This document shows, piece after piece, positions 1 to 7,825 of a stretch of DNA of 31,926 bases (position 1 is its first letter; each line of letters starts with the position of its first letter). The notes beneath the pieces were generated by a model. That model worked only from the letters and a program-made list of their open reading frames with translations. It did no database searches and was not told where the DNA came from. The stretch lies in contig JAZNLL010000050.1 of assembly GCA_045579045.1 (NCBI GenBank), positions 1 to 31,926 on the forward strand. The letters run 5' to 3'. The translations under genes and the position numbers were made by a program. Origin of the DNA: Avoscillospira sp045579045. GTDB lineage: Bacteria; Bacillota; Clostridia; Oscillospirales; Oscillospiraceae.

Positions 1-558
1 ATCCACCAGCTTCTGAATGGTAGGCTTTGCCCATTCGGGCATTTCCTCAATGGTGTTATATCTCTTCATTGCGATTACCTCCTTGAATTTCTCCCAGTCT
101 GCCTGTCCAGCCCCAACAAAGGGCGCAGGGCAGTTCTTCCCGGTCACATCGTAGTGACGGATCACATTCTCGATGGGGACATCGTACTTTTTCATCAGCC
201 GGCGGATCAGCTCGATTGCCTTATCCATGGTCTCATCGGTAAAGTAGTACATGCCGTCCTTGTCCACCCGACTGCACAGCTCGATTCCAATGGAATTGCT
301 GTTGCGGCACTTGGGATGGATGTATATCTCATTGCCACAATGCCAGGCAATGAGATTGGGATCAACGGAGCAGATGACCTCTTTGTCATCCACGAAATAA
401 TGCGCAGATGCGCCGACCTGTTCTCTGGCGAAGTATTCGCCGTTGTTCCTCGCCGTATCGCCATCATTCGATGTAAAGTGAACCACAAGGTACTTCACTT
501 TGGAGGAGCGAACTCCTCCAAAGTTTTCCCGTCTGCAAGGCATGTTGATGATGTTCAT
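1..558 (-). CDS. N-acetylmuramoyl-L-alanine amidase endolysin, C-terminus cut by window edge
   Basis: Endolysin that should cleave the amide bond between N-acetylmuramic acid and L-alanine in the host peptidoglycan once the holin opens the membrane. The reading frame is open for 186 codons from the ATG at 558 to base 1, so the end is missing. It has an Amidase_2 (T7 lysozyme-like) fold: zinc ligands are probably H27 (in VVHFTS), H135 (in IRHYDVTG) and C143 (in KNCPAPF), with the usual IGIEL strand at about 90-94. From about residue 166 a new segment begins (RYNTIEEMPEWA) that resembles the start of the cell-wall-binding or S-layer-type repeats common in clostridial lysins; this part is only glimpsed. 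A GAGGAG ribosome site lies 7 bases before the ATG, and the gene starts 4 bases after the holin stop, so the two form a lysis cassette. Confidence 0.93.
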   Translation of the reverse strand, partial: MNIINMPCRRENFGGVRSSKVKYLVVHFTSNDGDTARNNGEYFAREQVGASAHYFVDDKEVICSVDPNLIAWHCGNEIYIHPKCRNSNSIGIELCSRVDKDGMYYFTDETMDKAIELIRRLMKKYDVPIENVIRHYDVTGKNCPAPFVGAGQADWEKFKEVIAMKRYNTIEEMPEWAKPTIQKLVD

Positions 559-562
559 ATCA

Positions 563-766
563 TCACTCCTCCTCGACCTCCGGCAGGCCGGCCACGCTGG
601 TCAGCAGAGACAGAAGCCCTGCCAGAACGGCAGCCGAACCAACCATAATCCAGTCTACTTCGGAAAGAAGTGCAGTTGTACCAATGGTGGCGATTGCTGT
701 TTGTGCCACGGTCTTAATGGCACGCACGCCTGCCGCCTTCAGCCATCTCAAAGTTTTTTCTTTCAT
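563..766 (-). CDS. Holin, r1t-like family
   Basis: A 67-residue membrane protein placed directly before the amidase, as expected of a holin that forms lesions in the cytoplasmic membrane. The sequence has a basic amphipathic start (KEKTLRWLKAAGVRAIKT), a first hydrophobic segment at about 20-34, a DW turn, a second hydrophobic segment at about 40-60, and an acidic tail (PEVEEE). The pattern W-AAG-RAIKT-AQTA and the ending AGLPEV are typical of r1t-type phage holins. Two membrane segments and the short length fit the family. Confidence 0.88.
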   Translation of the reverse strand: MKEKTLRWLKAAGVRAIKTVAQTAIATIGTTALLSEVDWIMVGSAAVLAGLLSLLTSVAGLPEVEEE

Positions 767-781
767 GGTATGTACCTCCTT

Positions 782-1081
782 TTAATTAAGCCCCATTCGT
801 CCAAGAACAAATGCAACCAAACCGGTCACAAAAGCCAATACAGCTTTTTCAGCGATATTTTCCCACCGCTTTGCGGGCTTTTCTTCCAGCTTGTCTACCT
901 TGCCGGTGAGCGTTTTCACGCTGTCGGTCATAGTTTCCATTTTCTCTGCCATGACTGCCACGGCGGTTGCCAGCTTCTGCAATGTCTCGCTTTCGCTTTC
1001 CAGCTTCTTAATTCGCCCTTCATTTCGAACAGACCTGTCTTCTGTCTTCTGCAGCTGCAGGGCGACTTCTTCAATGTTCAT
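782..1081 (-). CDS. XhlA-like lysis-associated membrane protein
   Basis: A 99-residue protein with a long heptad-rich coiled coil at about 5-70 (many E, K and L residues), a KPAKRW linker, then one hydrophobic segment at about 77-95 ending at the C-terminus. This is the layout of haemolysin XhlA of PBSX-type phages, which is membrane-bound and works with the holin in lysis. It sits 15 bases before the holin gene. The start ATG at 1081 lies inside the 3' end of the preceding 33-residue gene, suggesting translational coupling. The family assignment rests on layout and position rather than on a diagnostic motif. Confidence 0.7.
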   Translation of the reverse strand: MNIEEVALQLQKTEDRSVRNEGRIKKLESESETLQKLATAVAVMAEKMETMTDSVKTLTGKVDKLEEKPAKRWENIAEKAVLAFVTGLVAFVLGRMGLN

Positions 1082-1172
1082 CGGCTATCACCTCATTTTT
1101 TCGATATGCTTCCAGCAGAATATTGCCAAGAGCCTCTGCACCAGCGGCTATCTTTTCAGCTGTCTCGCTCAT
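1071..1172 (-). CDS. 33-residue hypothetical protein in the XkdX position
   Basis: A very small gene between the large tail protein and the XhlA-like gene. It has a strong ribosome site (GGAGG, 8 bases before the ATG at 1172), starts 3 bases after the upstream stop and overlaps the next start by 11 bases, all typical of a translated link in this operon. The product begins MSETAEKIAAGAEALGNILL and is predicted helical with an acidic end (VIADEH). Its place matches XkdX of PBSX, but the XkdX motif itself is not visible. Function unknown. Confidence 0.6.
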   Translation of the reverse strand: MSETAEKIAAGAEALGNILLEAYRKNEVIADEH

Positions 1173-1175
1173 TTG

Positions 1176-3191
1176 TTATGCCTCCGCTTTAGGCTTTCTG
1201 ACGATGTAAATATCACTTGTCGGACCTGTGACATTTTGGAGCGGAATTTGGTACAGACAAAGGCTTGTATCATCACTTGCATCAAGTGCTGTTGTTGCTG
1301 TACCACTATCAACAACGAGAAGTTCACCAATGTCATTCACACCATACGCAACACCAGCATGGGCACCGTTAATGGTCTGTGCAGTCTGAGAAAGACTGTT
1401 ACCAATTCGACTCATGCCGTACACGACATACGCACCTTCGGACAACGCAGTATATATTTGACTAAGAACATCCTGTGTAATCGGTGTATCTCCTGTAAAT
1501 TTTGCGACTTCATAACCAAGCACATTCAAAAAACGCTCAAAATTCGATACAGAGCCAACATTCAGACTAAGCAAAGTTGGGTCTAACGCTCCCAATTCGT
1601 TTTCAAACTCTTTCGGATGGGAATATGTCTTTTCTTCGTTATACGCAGAATGTATATGCAGCATCGCCATAAGGACACAGCCGTTGTTGTATGTCCTTGT
1701 GGTGCTTCCGAAAGTCTCAGTAGACCACTTCGGATTAGACTGATTGACAATCGTTCCCAGTCGGTTCTTGCAAGGAGTAAACTTAACACCTGTCCAATAG
1801 TCCACATCGTTATCCGCAACAGGTGTTGCATAATTGCCGAAGCGACAACCAGTAAGAGAACTCCAATCAAATTGAATACGACTTGTGAAGAAAGCATAGT
1901 CACCTACAGATGTAACATTTTTCAAGAGAGGTAAATTCTTCAAACTGTGAGTTGAGTAGAACGCTCTTTCCCCAATGGTTTTGACACTTGCTCCACCGTT
2001 AACATGGGACAACCTCATGCAAATTCTGAACATTCCGTAAGGGATTTCTTCTAAAGTGTCACCAATGTCTGCAATGGTCATATACAGGCATTGTTCAAAC
2101 ACACTAATACCAACAGCTTTCAACTTCGGAAACAGGGCTTTTTGAAGGCTTGTTCTTCTGAACGCATTATCACCAAGAACTTCAATGTTCTTCGTATTTT
2201 CAATCTTAATCAATCGCTTTGCCTCGTTACAGAAGGAAGCAGGAATTACGCTAACCGCATCGGGGAACACAATTTCTTTAACACGGAAATTACAATGGAA
2301 CATACCGGGCTGAAAGCCCGCTACGGCTGTGCCGTTGATGACCTCTGGAATGACAATTTTTTCGGGTAGCTCGTCAATCTTGCTACCATCCACACCAATA
2401 CCGTTATCGCTAACCGCATAAGAATGTGTTGCATCTGCCGGATGACCTCTGTATTCGGATTTCAACGATACGATGCCGTCATAGTCGATGTCAAAGAACT
2501 TGGCATCGGTTTCTTCGTCCTCTGCAACATGATCTTCCCATGTCACACCGCCTTTGCCGTCGGATACAGCAAACTGACCGGCTGTGCCATATTCAGGCTT
2601 TAAGCTGTCGCCGGGAAGTCGCACAAGGTTGTTGGTTGCATTTTTAATCTCGTCCTGCACCATTTTGGGGCCCATTGGAATGTATTCCAACGCTGCAATG
2701 ATTGCTTCCTTCGTGACCGTTCCGCCGCCGGACTTCAATGCCTCGTTGATCGCGGCAACAAGGCTGCTTTTGTCTTCGGTGTCCAATTTGGACAGGTTGC
2801 CAACGGCGGCAAGGACCTGCTCCCACAGCTCCGGCATAGTATCCTCCGGTGTCATGCCGATGAGTGCGCCGGCACGGTGGACGGCAACAGGCCTGTCCAT
2901 ATAGACCGTAGGCAGACGCTTTGCTCCATTATTTCCGCTGCCGTGCAAAGAAACCCGGAAGCCAGGTGTTGCCAACACTGCGGTTGGGATTTCTACAGGC
3001 TCTGCACCCAGCAGTTTCTTGTAGCTGGCAGTGCCCCAAGCGTTGGTAAAAATTGCAGTTACAGTCAGTCCGTCCCACTCCTCATCCAAAGAAAAGTTGG
3101 CGTAGACCTGCTGTTTGGAATCTGCAACGACCAGCCTGCCGGGACACTCCATGGTCAAAACCTGTTTTTGACAGGAAAAATTTAAAACCAT
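1176..3191 (-). CDS. Tail-tip/receptor-binding protein with BspA-like LRRs and C-terminal C39-like peptidase domain
   Basis: A 671-residue protein in three parts. Residues 1 to about 260 look like a phage tail attachment region: a small beta domain, then a helical stretch, then a GTAGQFAVSDGKGGVTWE motif that is common before variable tips of tail proteins. Residues about 275-437 are degenerate BspA-type leucine-rich repeats (patterns such as VKEIVFPDAVSVIPASF, NIEVLGDNAFRR, VKTIGERAFYS, VTSVGDYAFF). Residues about 484-671 resemble a C39-like papain-fold peptidase: QSNPKWS, candidate catalytic C505 in NNGC, H611 in GAHAGVAYG and D628 in VVDSG. I infer host-surface binding by the LRRs and cleavage of a surface protein or peptide cross-link by the last domain. 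The start at 3191 is chosen for its GGAGG site 7 bases upstream. G+C falls sharply towards the LRR/peptidase part, indicating a swapped module. Confidence 0.8.
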   Translation of the reverse strand: MVLNFSCQKQVLTMECPGRLVVADSKQQVYANFSLDEEWDGLTVTAIFTNAWGTASYKKLLGAEPVEIPTAVLATPGFRVSLHGSGNNGAKRLPTVYMDRPVAVHRAGALIGMTPEDTMPELWEQVLAAVGNLSKLDTEDKSSLVAAINEALKSGGGTVTKEAIIAALEYIPMGPKMVQDEIKNATNNLVRLPGDSLKPEYGTAGQFAVSDGKGGVTWEDHVAEDEETDAKFFDIDYDGIVSLKSEYRGHPADATHSYAVSDNGIGVDGSKIDELPEKIVIPEVINGTAVAGFQPGMFHCNFRVKEIVFPDAVSVIPASFCNEAKRLIKIENTKNIEVLGDNAFRRTSLQKALFPKLKAVGISVFEQCLYMTIADIGDTLEEIPYGMFRICMRLSHVNGGASVKTIGERAFYSTHSLKNLPLLKNVTSVGDYAFFTSRIQFDWSSLTGCRFGNYATPVADNDVDYWTGVKFTPCKNRLGTIVNQSNPKWSTETFGSTTRTYNNGCVLMAMLHIHSAYNEEKTYSHPKEFENELGALDPTLLSLNVGSVSNFERFLNVLGYEVAKFTGDTPITQDVLSQIYTALSEGAYVVYGMSRIGNSLSQTAQTINGAHAGVAYGVNDIGELLVVDSGTATTALDASDDTSLCLYQIPLQNVTGPTSDIYIVRKPKAEA

Positions 3192-3208
3192 TCTTCTTCC
3201 TCCGTTAT

Positions 3209-3661
3209 TTAGGTAGAAACAAAAGTCCATCCTGCGGGATAGGCTTCCGGCGTGTGGACGGTATTATCGTTGATAGCCTTGTAGACCTTGCCGTCCGTCC
3301 AGAGGACGCATTCGTCCTTCATATACATTCCGGATGTTCCGTAGGGGTCAACCCAAGGCTTTGCCTTTGCGGGGTCTTTGGTATGAGCAAGGCCCCACAA
3401 GGCGCGGAGCGTGGAAGGTCTGCCGTCGTGGTTTGCCGCATTGTAGGGCTGCAGTAGGAGCCACACCTGGCCCTCGTCGGCCACAGGGGAATTGGCCGGC
3501 CATGCGGAGTAATCCTTAGTAGGATCAAACACAGGGACGGCGGTCTCCCGCTCGATGATCTCAGTCTCGGTCACGGTGCCGGCGGCAGCTTCGTCCTGCA
3601 GCACCTTGGCGTCATAGGCGCCTTTTTCTTTCATCTTGGTCAGGCTTTCGGTCTTGGTCAT
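3209..3661 (-). CDS. Tail-associated protein with a ChiC-type carbohydrate-binding-like domain
   Basis: A 150-residue protein. The first 45 residues are charged and helical. The rest (about 46-150) is rich in aromatic residues (DYSAWPANSPV, VWLLLQPYNAANH, ALWGLAHTKD, CVLWTDGKVYKAI, PEAYPAGWTFV) and resembles the small carbohydrate-binding modules of chitinases and phage tail proteins (CBM5/12-like), as in XkdW-type proteins. It may bind cell-wall or capsule sugar. The start ATG overlaps the upstream stop by one base (TGATG), favouring it over the GTG one codon earlier. It lies between two tail genes and is probably a virion or tail-fibre accessory. Confidence 0.65.
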   Translation of the reverse strand: MTKTESLTKMKEKGAYDAKVLQDEAAAGTVTETEIIERETAVPVFDPTKDYSAWPANSPVADEGQVWLLLQPYNAANHDGRPSTLRALWGLAHTKDPAKAKPWVDPYGTSGMYMKDECVLWTDGKVYKAINDNTVHTPEAYPAGWTFVST

Positions 3662-4056
3662 CACAGACTGTTCACTCCTTCCGTGTAAGCGGCTTCCAGT
3701 TCTTCCTCGGTCACGGCGTTTTCAAGCTGTGCCCGCAAGGTTTCAACCTCAGTAGGCTTGCCCATCTCGATGGTCACAGTACCGTTACGGTGGTCTGTGA
3801 TAGCTCCTGCAACGGAATACTCACTGTTATCGTATTCGACAGAATCGGGCGTAACGATTTCGCCACTCTCGCCTTCATAGCTTTCAGGCTGATTGATGAT
3901 AGACCACTCGACATCATCCACGAATGTTTCTGCCGCTTCTTCATAGGTCATAGCGAGGGTAATTGCCTTGCTCGCTCTGCCGCCCCATTTCTGATCCGAT
4001 ACTCTGCCGTCAACGCGTGCCGGGTATAAAGTGTCGTTGATTTTTACAAAAACCAT
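3661..4056 (-). CDS. Hypothetical tail-region protein, 131 residues
   Basis: I do not recognise a named family. The protein starts MVFVKINDTLYPARVDGRV, which looks like a beta-hairpin, continues with a mixed beta region and ends in an acidic helix (about 100-131) rich in E and A. Proteins with this shape are frequent beside tail-fibre genes of clostridial prophages and may be fibre chaperones or baseplate accessories; that is inference. Its stop overlaps the next start by one base. The strong AGGA-type ribosome site upstream supports the ATG at 4056. Confidence 0.6.
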   Translation of the reverse strand: MVFVKINDTLYPARVDGRVSDQKWGGRASKAITLAMTYEEAAETFVDDVEWSIINQPESYEGESGEIVTPDSVEYDNSEYSVAGAITDHRNGTVTIEMGKPTEVETLRAQLENAVTEEELEAAYTEGVNSL

Positions 4057-4070
4057 GTGATATTTCCTCC

Positions 4071-4523
4071 TTATCCTGTGGTGATATAAGTGCCGTAAGT
4101 GCTATATCCGTTATCTTCGCTTGCCCACACGATAGTTGTGTCATCAGTCACTTCAAAAGAGTATGTACTGGTTGCAAGGCTGCCTCCACCTTCTGCAACT
4201 CGTTCACCGTTGAAGTAAACGCCGTAACTGTCTTGTACCTCGATCATTGTTCCGGGTTCAAGTTCAAGGTCATAGCGAGCGGTTGGATTTTGGTGATTAC
4301 CTGCCGTGGTGTTGTTCATATAAGTCGTTCCGTCAATGGCGACATAGGCACTTCTTCTGGACGCAACACCTTCTATAACAACTTTACGAAGAAACGGAAT
4401 GTCATAGCCAGTTCCGTTAACAAGGGTTCTGCCCTTCTTTATGTCATAGCCCGTACCGCCAACAAGAATTCTGCCCTTCCTTATGTCATAGCCCGTTCCA
4501 CCAACGAGAGTTCTGTGTTTCAT
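4071..4523 (-). CDS. Tail-associated protein with three N-terminal 14-residue repeats
   Basis: A 150-residue protein with three near-identical repeats at residues 4-17, 18-31 and 32-42, consensus R-T-LV-GGTGYDI-KKG. The remainder (about 45-150) is beta-rich with a glycine and threonine bias and contains GVYFNGERVAEGGG and TYSFEVTDDTTIVWA, an Ig-like or beta-sandwich pattern common in tail-fibre and baseplate decoration proteins. The repeats probably form short beta-hairpins that could trimerise or add length. ATG 4523 has GGGGTG 6 bases upstream; the longer GTG start three codons earlier has no ribosome site. Function is inferred from position between two fibre genes. Confidence 0.65.
   Translation of the reverse strand: MKHRTLVGGTGYDIRKGRILVGGTGYDIKKGRTLVNGTGYDIPFLRKVVIEGVASRRSAYVAIDGTTYMNNTTAGNHQNPTARYDLELEPGTMIEVQDSYGVYFNGERVAEGGGSLATSTYSFEVTDDTTIVWASEDNGYSTYGTYITTG
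4398..4514 (-). repeat. Tandem 42-base coding repeat, three copies
   Basis: Two full copies and one nearly full copy of a 42-base unit encode the GGTGYDI peptide repeats. Copies differ by scattered, partly synonymous changes, so the array is old enough to have drifted but still readily aligned. Repeats of whole codons like this can expand or contract without breaking the frame. Confidence 0.8.
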
Positions 4524-4535
4524 TGTCAACACCCC

Positions 4536-5627
4536 TTATTTGTAATGCCAACAGATTGCGCCGCTGACACCAGGTGTTTCCACATCGGCTTCTGTGGTGT
4601 ACTCACGGATCTTCTGGTTGCGGACAAGATAATCATCAGCGGTCTGATAGTCCGATCCCGCTTTGAGGATACCCTCCATAGTGTCACCAGCCTTTGCAAC
4701 AGCACCGAGACTGTCCAAAGTGATATCGCTACCGACCTTCTTCCAGCCACTCCATGGCACGGAATTTGCTGCGCAGTAAACACCGACATAATCAATGCCA
4801 GCAACTCTTTCAGTCCATTGGAATCTAATATGGCTGGTGTCTTTGCAGATAACCTTGACGAGACCACAGACCCCGGGATAGATACTCGCGTTACTCGCAC
4901 CCGTGGCATAGAACAGTTCGCTATTTTTGTTCATTGCCTGTGCAATCGTTGCGACTGTTTCCTTGCCAACAGTCAGACCGATTTCCTCCAGAGATGCGTA
5001 CAGGGTAACACTTCTATTTCTCGCATTGAGAGTGGAGATCATTTTTCGCACATCAGTATGCGCGTTTACATCCAATTCGTGAGCAACGAATGTTTCGCCC
5101 ATTGCTTCAATCAGATTTTTCAGCTCCGGGTGGGCGTCTTCATTTCCGTCATGTACAGAAATTGCAATATTAAGTTCTTCCTGGCTGATAGCCCCCAAAG
5201 ATGGTTTGATGACAAACTCCACAACAGATGCATCGGTGATTAAAATATGCATAATCGCAGTAAGTTTCCCCGATATACCAGTAGAGGCGACTACTTTTTC
5301 TGTGGCGGGGTAGTTACACACAGCAATAAGATCTCCGTTCTCGCTGAAAAGTCCCAATTCCCGTACAAAGAAGCCACCCACATCATCCGGAATGACGATT
5401 TTGACATCCAACATATTAGGGGTATTAGGATTTGCCTGAACGGATGCAATTTCGCCGCGCCAGCATTCGTTTATCAGCTTAGTCTGATCTGCAGTAGGTT
5501 GGTAATACTCACCGTTTGCATCACCAGCAGCTGCTGCAGATATAACCAACTTCGTATTGTTCAAAATGCATTCTGTGATAAGAGCATTGCCGATATTCGT
5601 GACAACAATGCCAAATTTGTTCGCCAT
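4536..5627 (-). CDS. Tail fibre protein with collar-type (DUF3751-like) N-terminus
   Basis: A 363-residue fibre. Residues about 1-150 match the phage tail-collar fibre N-terminal domain that attaches to the baseplate: the KFGIVVTNIGNALI start, the AAAGDANGEYYQPTADQTKLINE segment, and VPDDVGGFFVRELGLFSENGDLIAVCNYP-like text. Residues about 150-220 are helical with AHPELKNLI and AHTDVR motifs typical of fibre shafts. A beta-rich C-terminal part contains WTERVAGIDYVGVYCA and WSGWKKV, resembling pyocin-knob-like tips. It lies just after the DUF2313 baseplate gene, as in PBSX and P2-like phages. ATG 5627 follows the previous stop by 5 bases with a GAGG site. Confidence 0.85.
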   Translation of the reverse strand: MANKFGIVVTNIGNALITECILNNTKLVISAAAAGDANGEYYQPTADQTKLINECWRGEIASVQANPNTPNMLDVKIVIPDDVGGFFVRELGLFSENGDLIAVCNYPATEKVVASTGISGKLTAIMHILITDASVVEFVIKPSLGAISQEELNIAISVHDGNEDAHPELKNLIEAMGETFVAHELDVNAHTDVRKMISTLNARNRSVTLYASLEEIGLTVGKETVATIAQAMNKNSELFYATGASNASIYPGVCGLVKVICKDTSHIRFQWTERVAGIDYVGVYCAANSVPWSGWKKVGSDITLDSLGAVAKAGDTMEGILKAGSDYQTADDYLVRNQKIREYTTEADVETPGVSGAICWHYK

Positions 5628-5632
5628 AACAG

Positions 5633-6184
5633 TTATTCCTCCTCGTTGCCGACACAAGGCCAGATGTCGATGTCATTGGCTGTCTCAGTGAGAGCCGCAT
5701 ACTGGATCCCACCGTAAGACTGCATAAATGCCGACAGGAGCACCTGCATATTCGCAGGGCGCACCGTCAGCAGCATGTCCAGGATCTCTGCTGCCAGCTT
5801 CTCCGCATCCGGCAGCACGGTGTAGTCCAGCTGGATGTGGATGGTATAGTCGGAAATCGTTTCCTCGTGCCCGCCGGGGCCGCAGAGACTGGTGAGCCAA
5901 TTTCTGAGCCAGGGAATGGTGTAGGGCAGTTCCAGGTTCCACAGCGCCTTGATGCGCGCCTTGCGCATTTCCAGTGTATCTGTGTCCTTGGGGAAGATCC
6001 GCAGTTCCTTCTCCCACACACCCACGCCGACAGCATCGGCAGTCTCAAGAAACTGGTTGGCCAGGATCAGAGCCATTGCATCCCACGCAAGAGAGATCTC
6101 TGGCTCATTGGCTTCGTTGATGGCTTGAAATTCCAGCACATCTCTGAGCACCGGAGGCAGATAATCCAGCAGCCGTCTATCCAT
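5633..6184 (-). CDS. xkdU: Baseplate protein, DUF2313 / YmfQ (XkdU-like)
   Basis: A 183-residue protein with the characteristic start of the family (MDRRLLDYLPPVLRDV-EFQAI), a helical region containing the KARIKALW motif, and the PANMQVLLSAF strand near the end. It is the counterpart of P2 gpI/XkdU and links the baseplate J protein to the tail fibres. The start overlaps the end of the baseplate J gene by 8 bases, which implies translational coupling. Confidence 0.88.
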   Translation of the reverse strand: MDRRLLDYLPPVLRDVLEFQAINEANEPEISLAWDAMALILANQFLETADAVGVGVWEKELRIFPKDTDTLEMRKARIKALWNLELPYTIPWLRNWLTSLCGPGGHEETISDYTIHIQLDYTVLPDAEKLAAEILDMLLTVRPANMQVLLSAFMQSYGGIQYAALTETANDIDIWPCVGNEEE

Positions 6185-7412
6185 TCAAAGCCCCCCTCAC
6201 GGGGATACTGTCAGCACCCAGCACCAGATTGGCTTCCACGCCATTGATCTGCGTACCGCCGATGTCTGTAATCATGGCGGAACAAGCCGAAAGGATACGG
6301 CTCTCGATCTGAGAAACGCGGACGGTCAAATGATCTGCAGAAGCCCAGCTGCTTGCCAGTTCCGCAAAGTATTCATCAATCACCTGCTCCACATAACTCT
6401 TGACGCTGTCCCAGCTCCAGCCGGGGGTATAGGTCAGATGGAGAGTGATGTCTACCACTTCAGGCTCTACTCCCACCACATTGACCACATGGCCGATGGG
6501 TGCGAGCCCCAGACCCTCTCCGGCATTCCGCACCGGATCGACCTCAGTCTGGATTCTGTCGAGGAACAATTCAGACGGGACTGCATTTCCGCTGTCTTCG
6601 CTGTCAGATGCCATGATGACAAGCCGTACAGTGCCGCCTACCGTCAGTTTTCGATTGAGAGCCGCTGTGTATACGGCAGTGAGCCAATCGGCCACAGGCC
6701 CATCCAGCACGCTCACAGTGGCTTCATACCAGCCCGTTACCACATCATCAGGGATAAATGCCGCCGGCGAAATATCCCCATTCCAGACGGGATGGACCTT
6801 GACGGCTGCCACACCGGGGATGGCTCTCACCTTTTCGATGTAATCTGCCTGGTTACCGCCGAAGGCTTGCGACTGGTAACTGTCCAGAACTCTCTGCCGG
6901 AACACTTCTGTTTCTTCCTCGTCTTCACCGGGGATGATCAGCCCGACCAGCTCTGCAAGCGCCAATCCGGGAATGTACTCCACGGGGATCAGATCGCCGG
7001 CGTAACCGTTTGCGGCGGCACCTGCCGTTTCACAAACAACCTCGTGGCTGCGGCGCTCGTCTGTATCTGTATCATCGGCAATGCGGCCTTTGACAACAAA
7101 ATTAAGATCCTCGCAGGAGAAACGGGCGCCCGCCGGTACATCGATATTGAATACTGCCCGGAACACGGCTGCGCTGGCCGAATAGGGTGCCATATTGCGG
7201 TCCTGCGCCCGTTTGATGAGGAACTCACGGGGCGCGGTCAGCAGGTATGTGGCCTGAAACACAAAATCCGCGGCAATGTAGAGCTGCGCCAGCTCCGCCA
7301 TGGAGGGCGCCACGCCGTTCATCACCATGGAGCCCTCCCGTTTATCGACAGGAGCAGTCACTCTGGACAGAGCACTTGCCAAAAGTGCCTCGTAGGTTTT
7401 CGCTTCAAACAT
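6177..7412 (-). CDS. xkdT: Baseplate J-like protein (XkdT)
   Basis: A 411-residue baseplate wedge protein, similar to P2 gpJ and PBSX XkdT. Visible family features are the REGSMVMNGVAPSMAELAQLY motif near the N-terminus, the FLIKRAQDRNM-Y segment, and FRQRVLDSYQSQAFGGNQADYIEKVRAI-like text around 190-220, followed by the VPGVAAVKV-type strand. The wedges surround the tail hub and change shape on adsorption to trigger sheath contraction. The gene lies between DUF2634 and DUF2313, the standard order. The ribosome site is the AAAGGAGG inside the end of the previous gene, with a rather long 13-base spacing. Confidence 0.93.
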   Translation of the reverse strand: MFEAKTYEALLASALSRVTAPVDKREGSMVMNGVAPSMAELAQLYIAADFVFQATYLLTAPREFLIKRAQDRNMAPYSASAAVFRAVFNIDVPAGARFSCEDLNFVVKGRIADDTDTDERRSHEVVCETAGAAANGYAGDLIPVEYIPGLALAELVGLIIPGEDEEETEVFRQRVLDSYQSQAFGGNQADYIEKVRAIPGVAAVKVHPVWNGDISPAAFIPDDVVTGWYEATVSVLDGPVADWLTAVYTAALNRKLTVGGTVRLVIMASDSEDSGNAVPSELFLDRIQTEVDPVRNAGEGLGLAPIGHVVNVVGVEPEVVDITLHLTYTPGWSWDSVKSYVEQVIDEYFAELASSWASADHLTVRVSQIESRILSACSAMITDIGGTQINGVEANLVLGADSIPVRGALNG

Positions 7413-7414
7413 GA

Positions 7415-7825
7415 TCAGATTTCAACCTCCTTTGTGACCTCCAGATCACCGTAGATGGTACGGACAGTGAAACGGGCCAGCACGCTCCTGCGCCCGGTCT
7501 CGAAGCTCCACCCATCCACGGCAGTGATGCGGTCATCCTGCAGCAATGCTTCCGTGATGCGGCGTTTCAGCTCACTCATGGCGTAGTCTTTGGGCTTGCC
7601 GATCAAGTCCACCAGTTCCACTCCGTAGCGCCAGGAATAGATGGGATATGCGTACCGTTCCACATTCAGGATCAGATAAATGGCTTGGAAAAGTGCGTCT
7701 CTCTCATCCGTCATGCCGCTCACACGATCACGCTCAATGAGCAGCTTGTGTGTATAACCGGGCTGCCGTACCATTGCGAAGCGGATCAGATCCAAATTGT
7801 CACCGGTATTCGGTAATGTAGCCAT
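7415..7825 (-). CDS. xkdS: Baseplate wedge protein, DUF2634 (XkdS-like, gp25-like)
   Basis: A 136-residue protein. The QAIYLILNVERYAYPIYSWRYGVEL motif (about residues 48-72) is diagnostic of the DUF2634/XkdS family, a relative of T4 gp25. Gp25-like proteins join the sheath to the baseplate wedge and start sheath assembly. The C-terminal strand region RSVLARFTVRTIYGDLEV is also typical. The start ATG at 7825 shares one base with the stop of the DUF2577 gene (TAATG). Confidence 0.9.
   Translation of the reverse strand: MATLPNTGDNLDLIRFAMVRQPGYTHKLLIERDRVSGMTDERDALFQAIYLILNVERYAYPIYSWRYGVELVDLIGKPKDYAMSELKRRITEALLQDDRITAVDGWSFETGRRSVLARFTVRTIYGDLEVTKEVEI

Noticed and set aside
3191..3230. Longer start for the LRR-peptidase protein at 3230
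   Set aside because: Its extra codons include the GGAGG ribosome site of the ATG at 3191 and it has no site of its own.
4071..5627. Diversity-generating retroelement or invertible tail-fibre cassette
   Set aside because: No reverse transcriptase, no invertase, no template/variable repeat pair and no inverted repeats were seen around the fibre genes.
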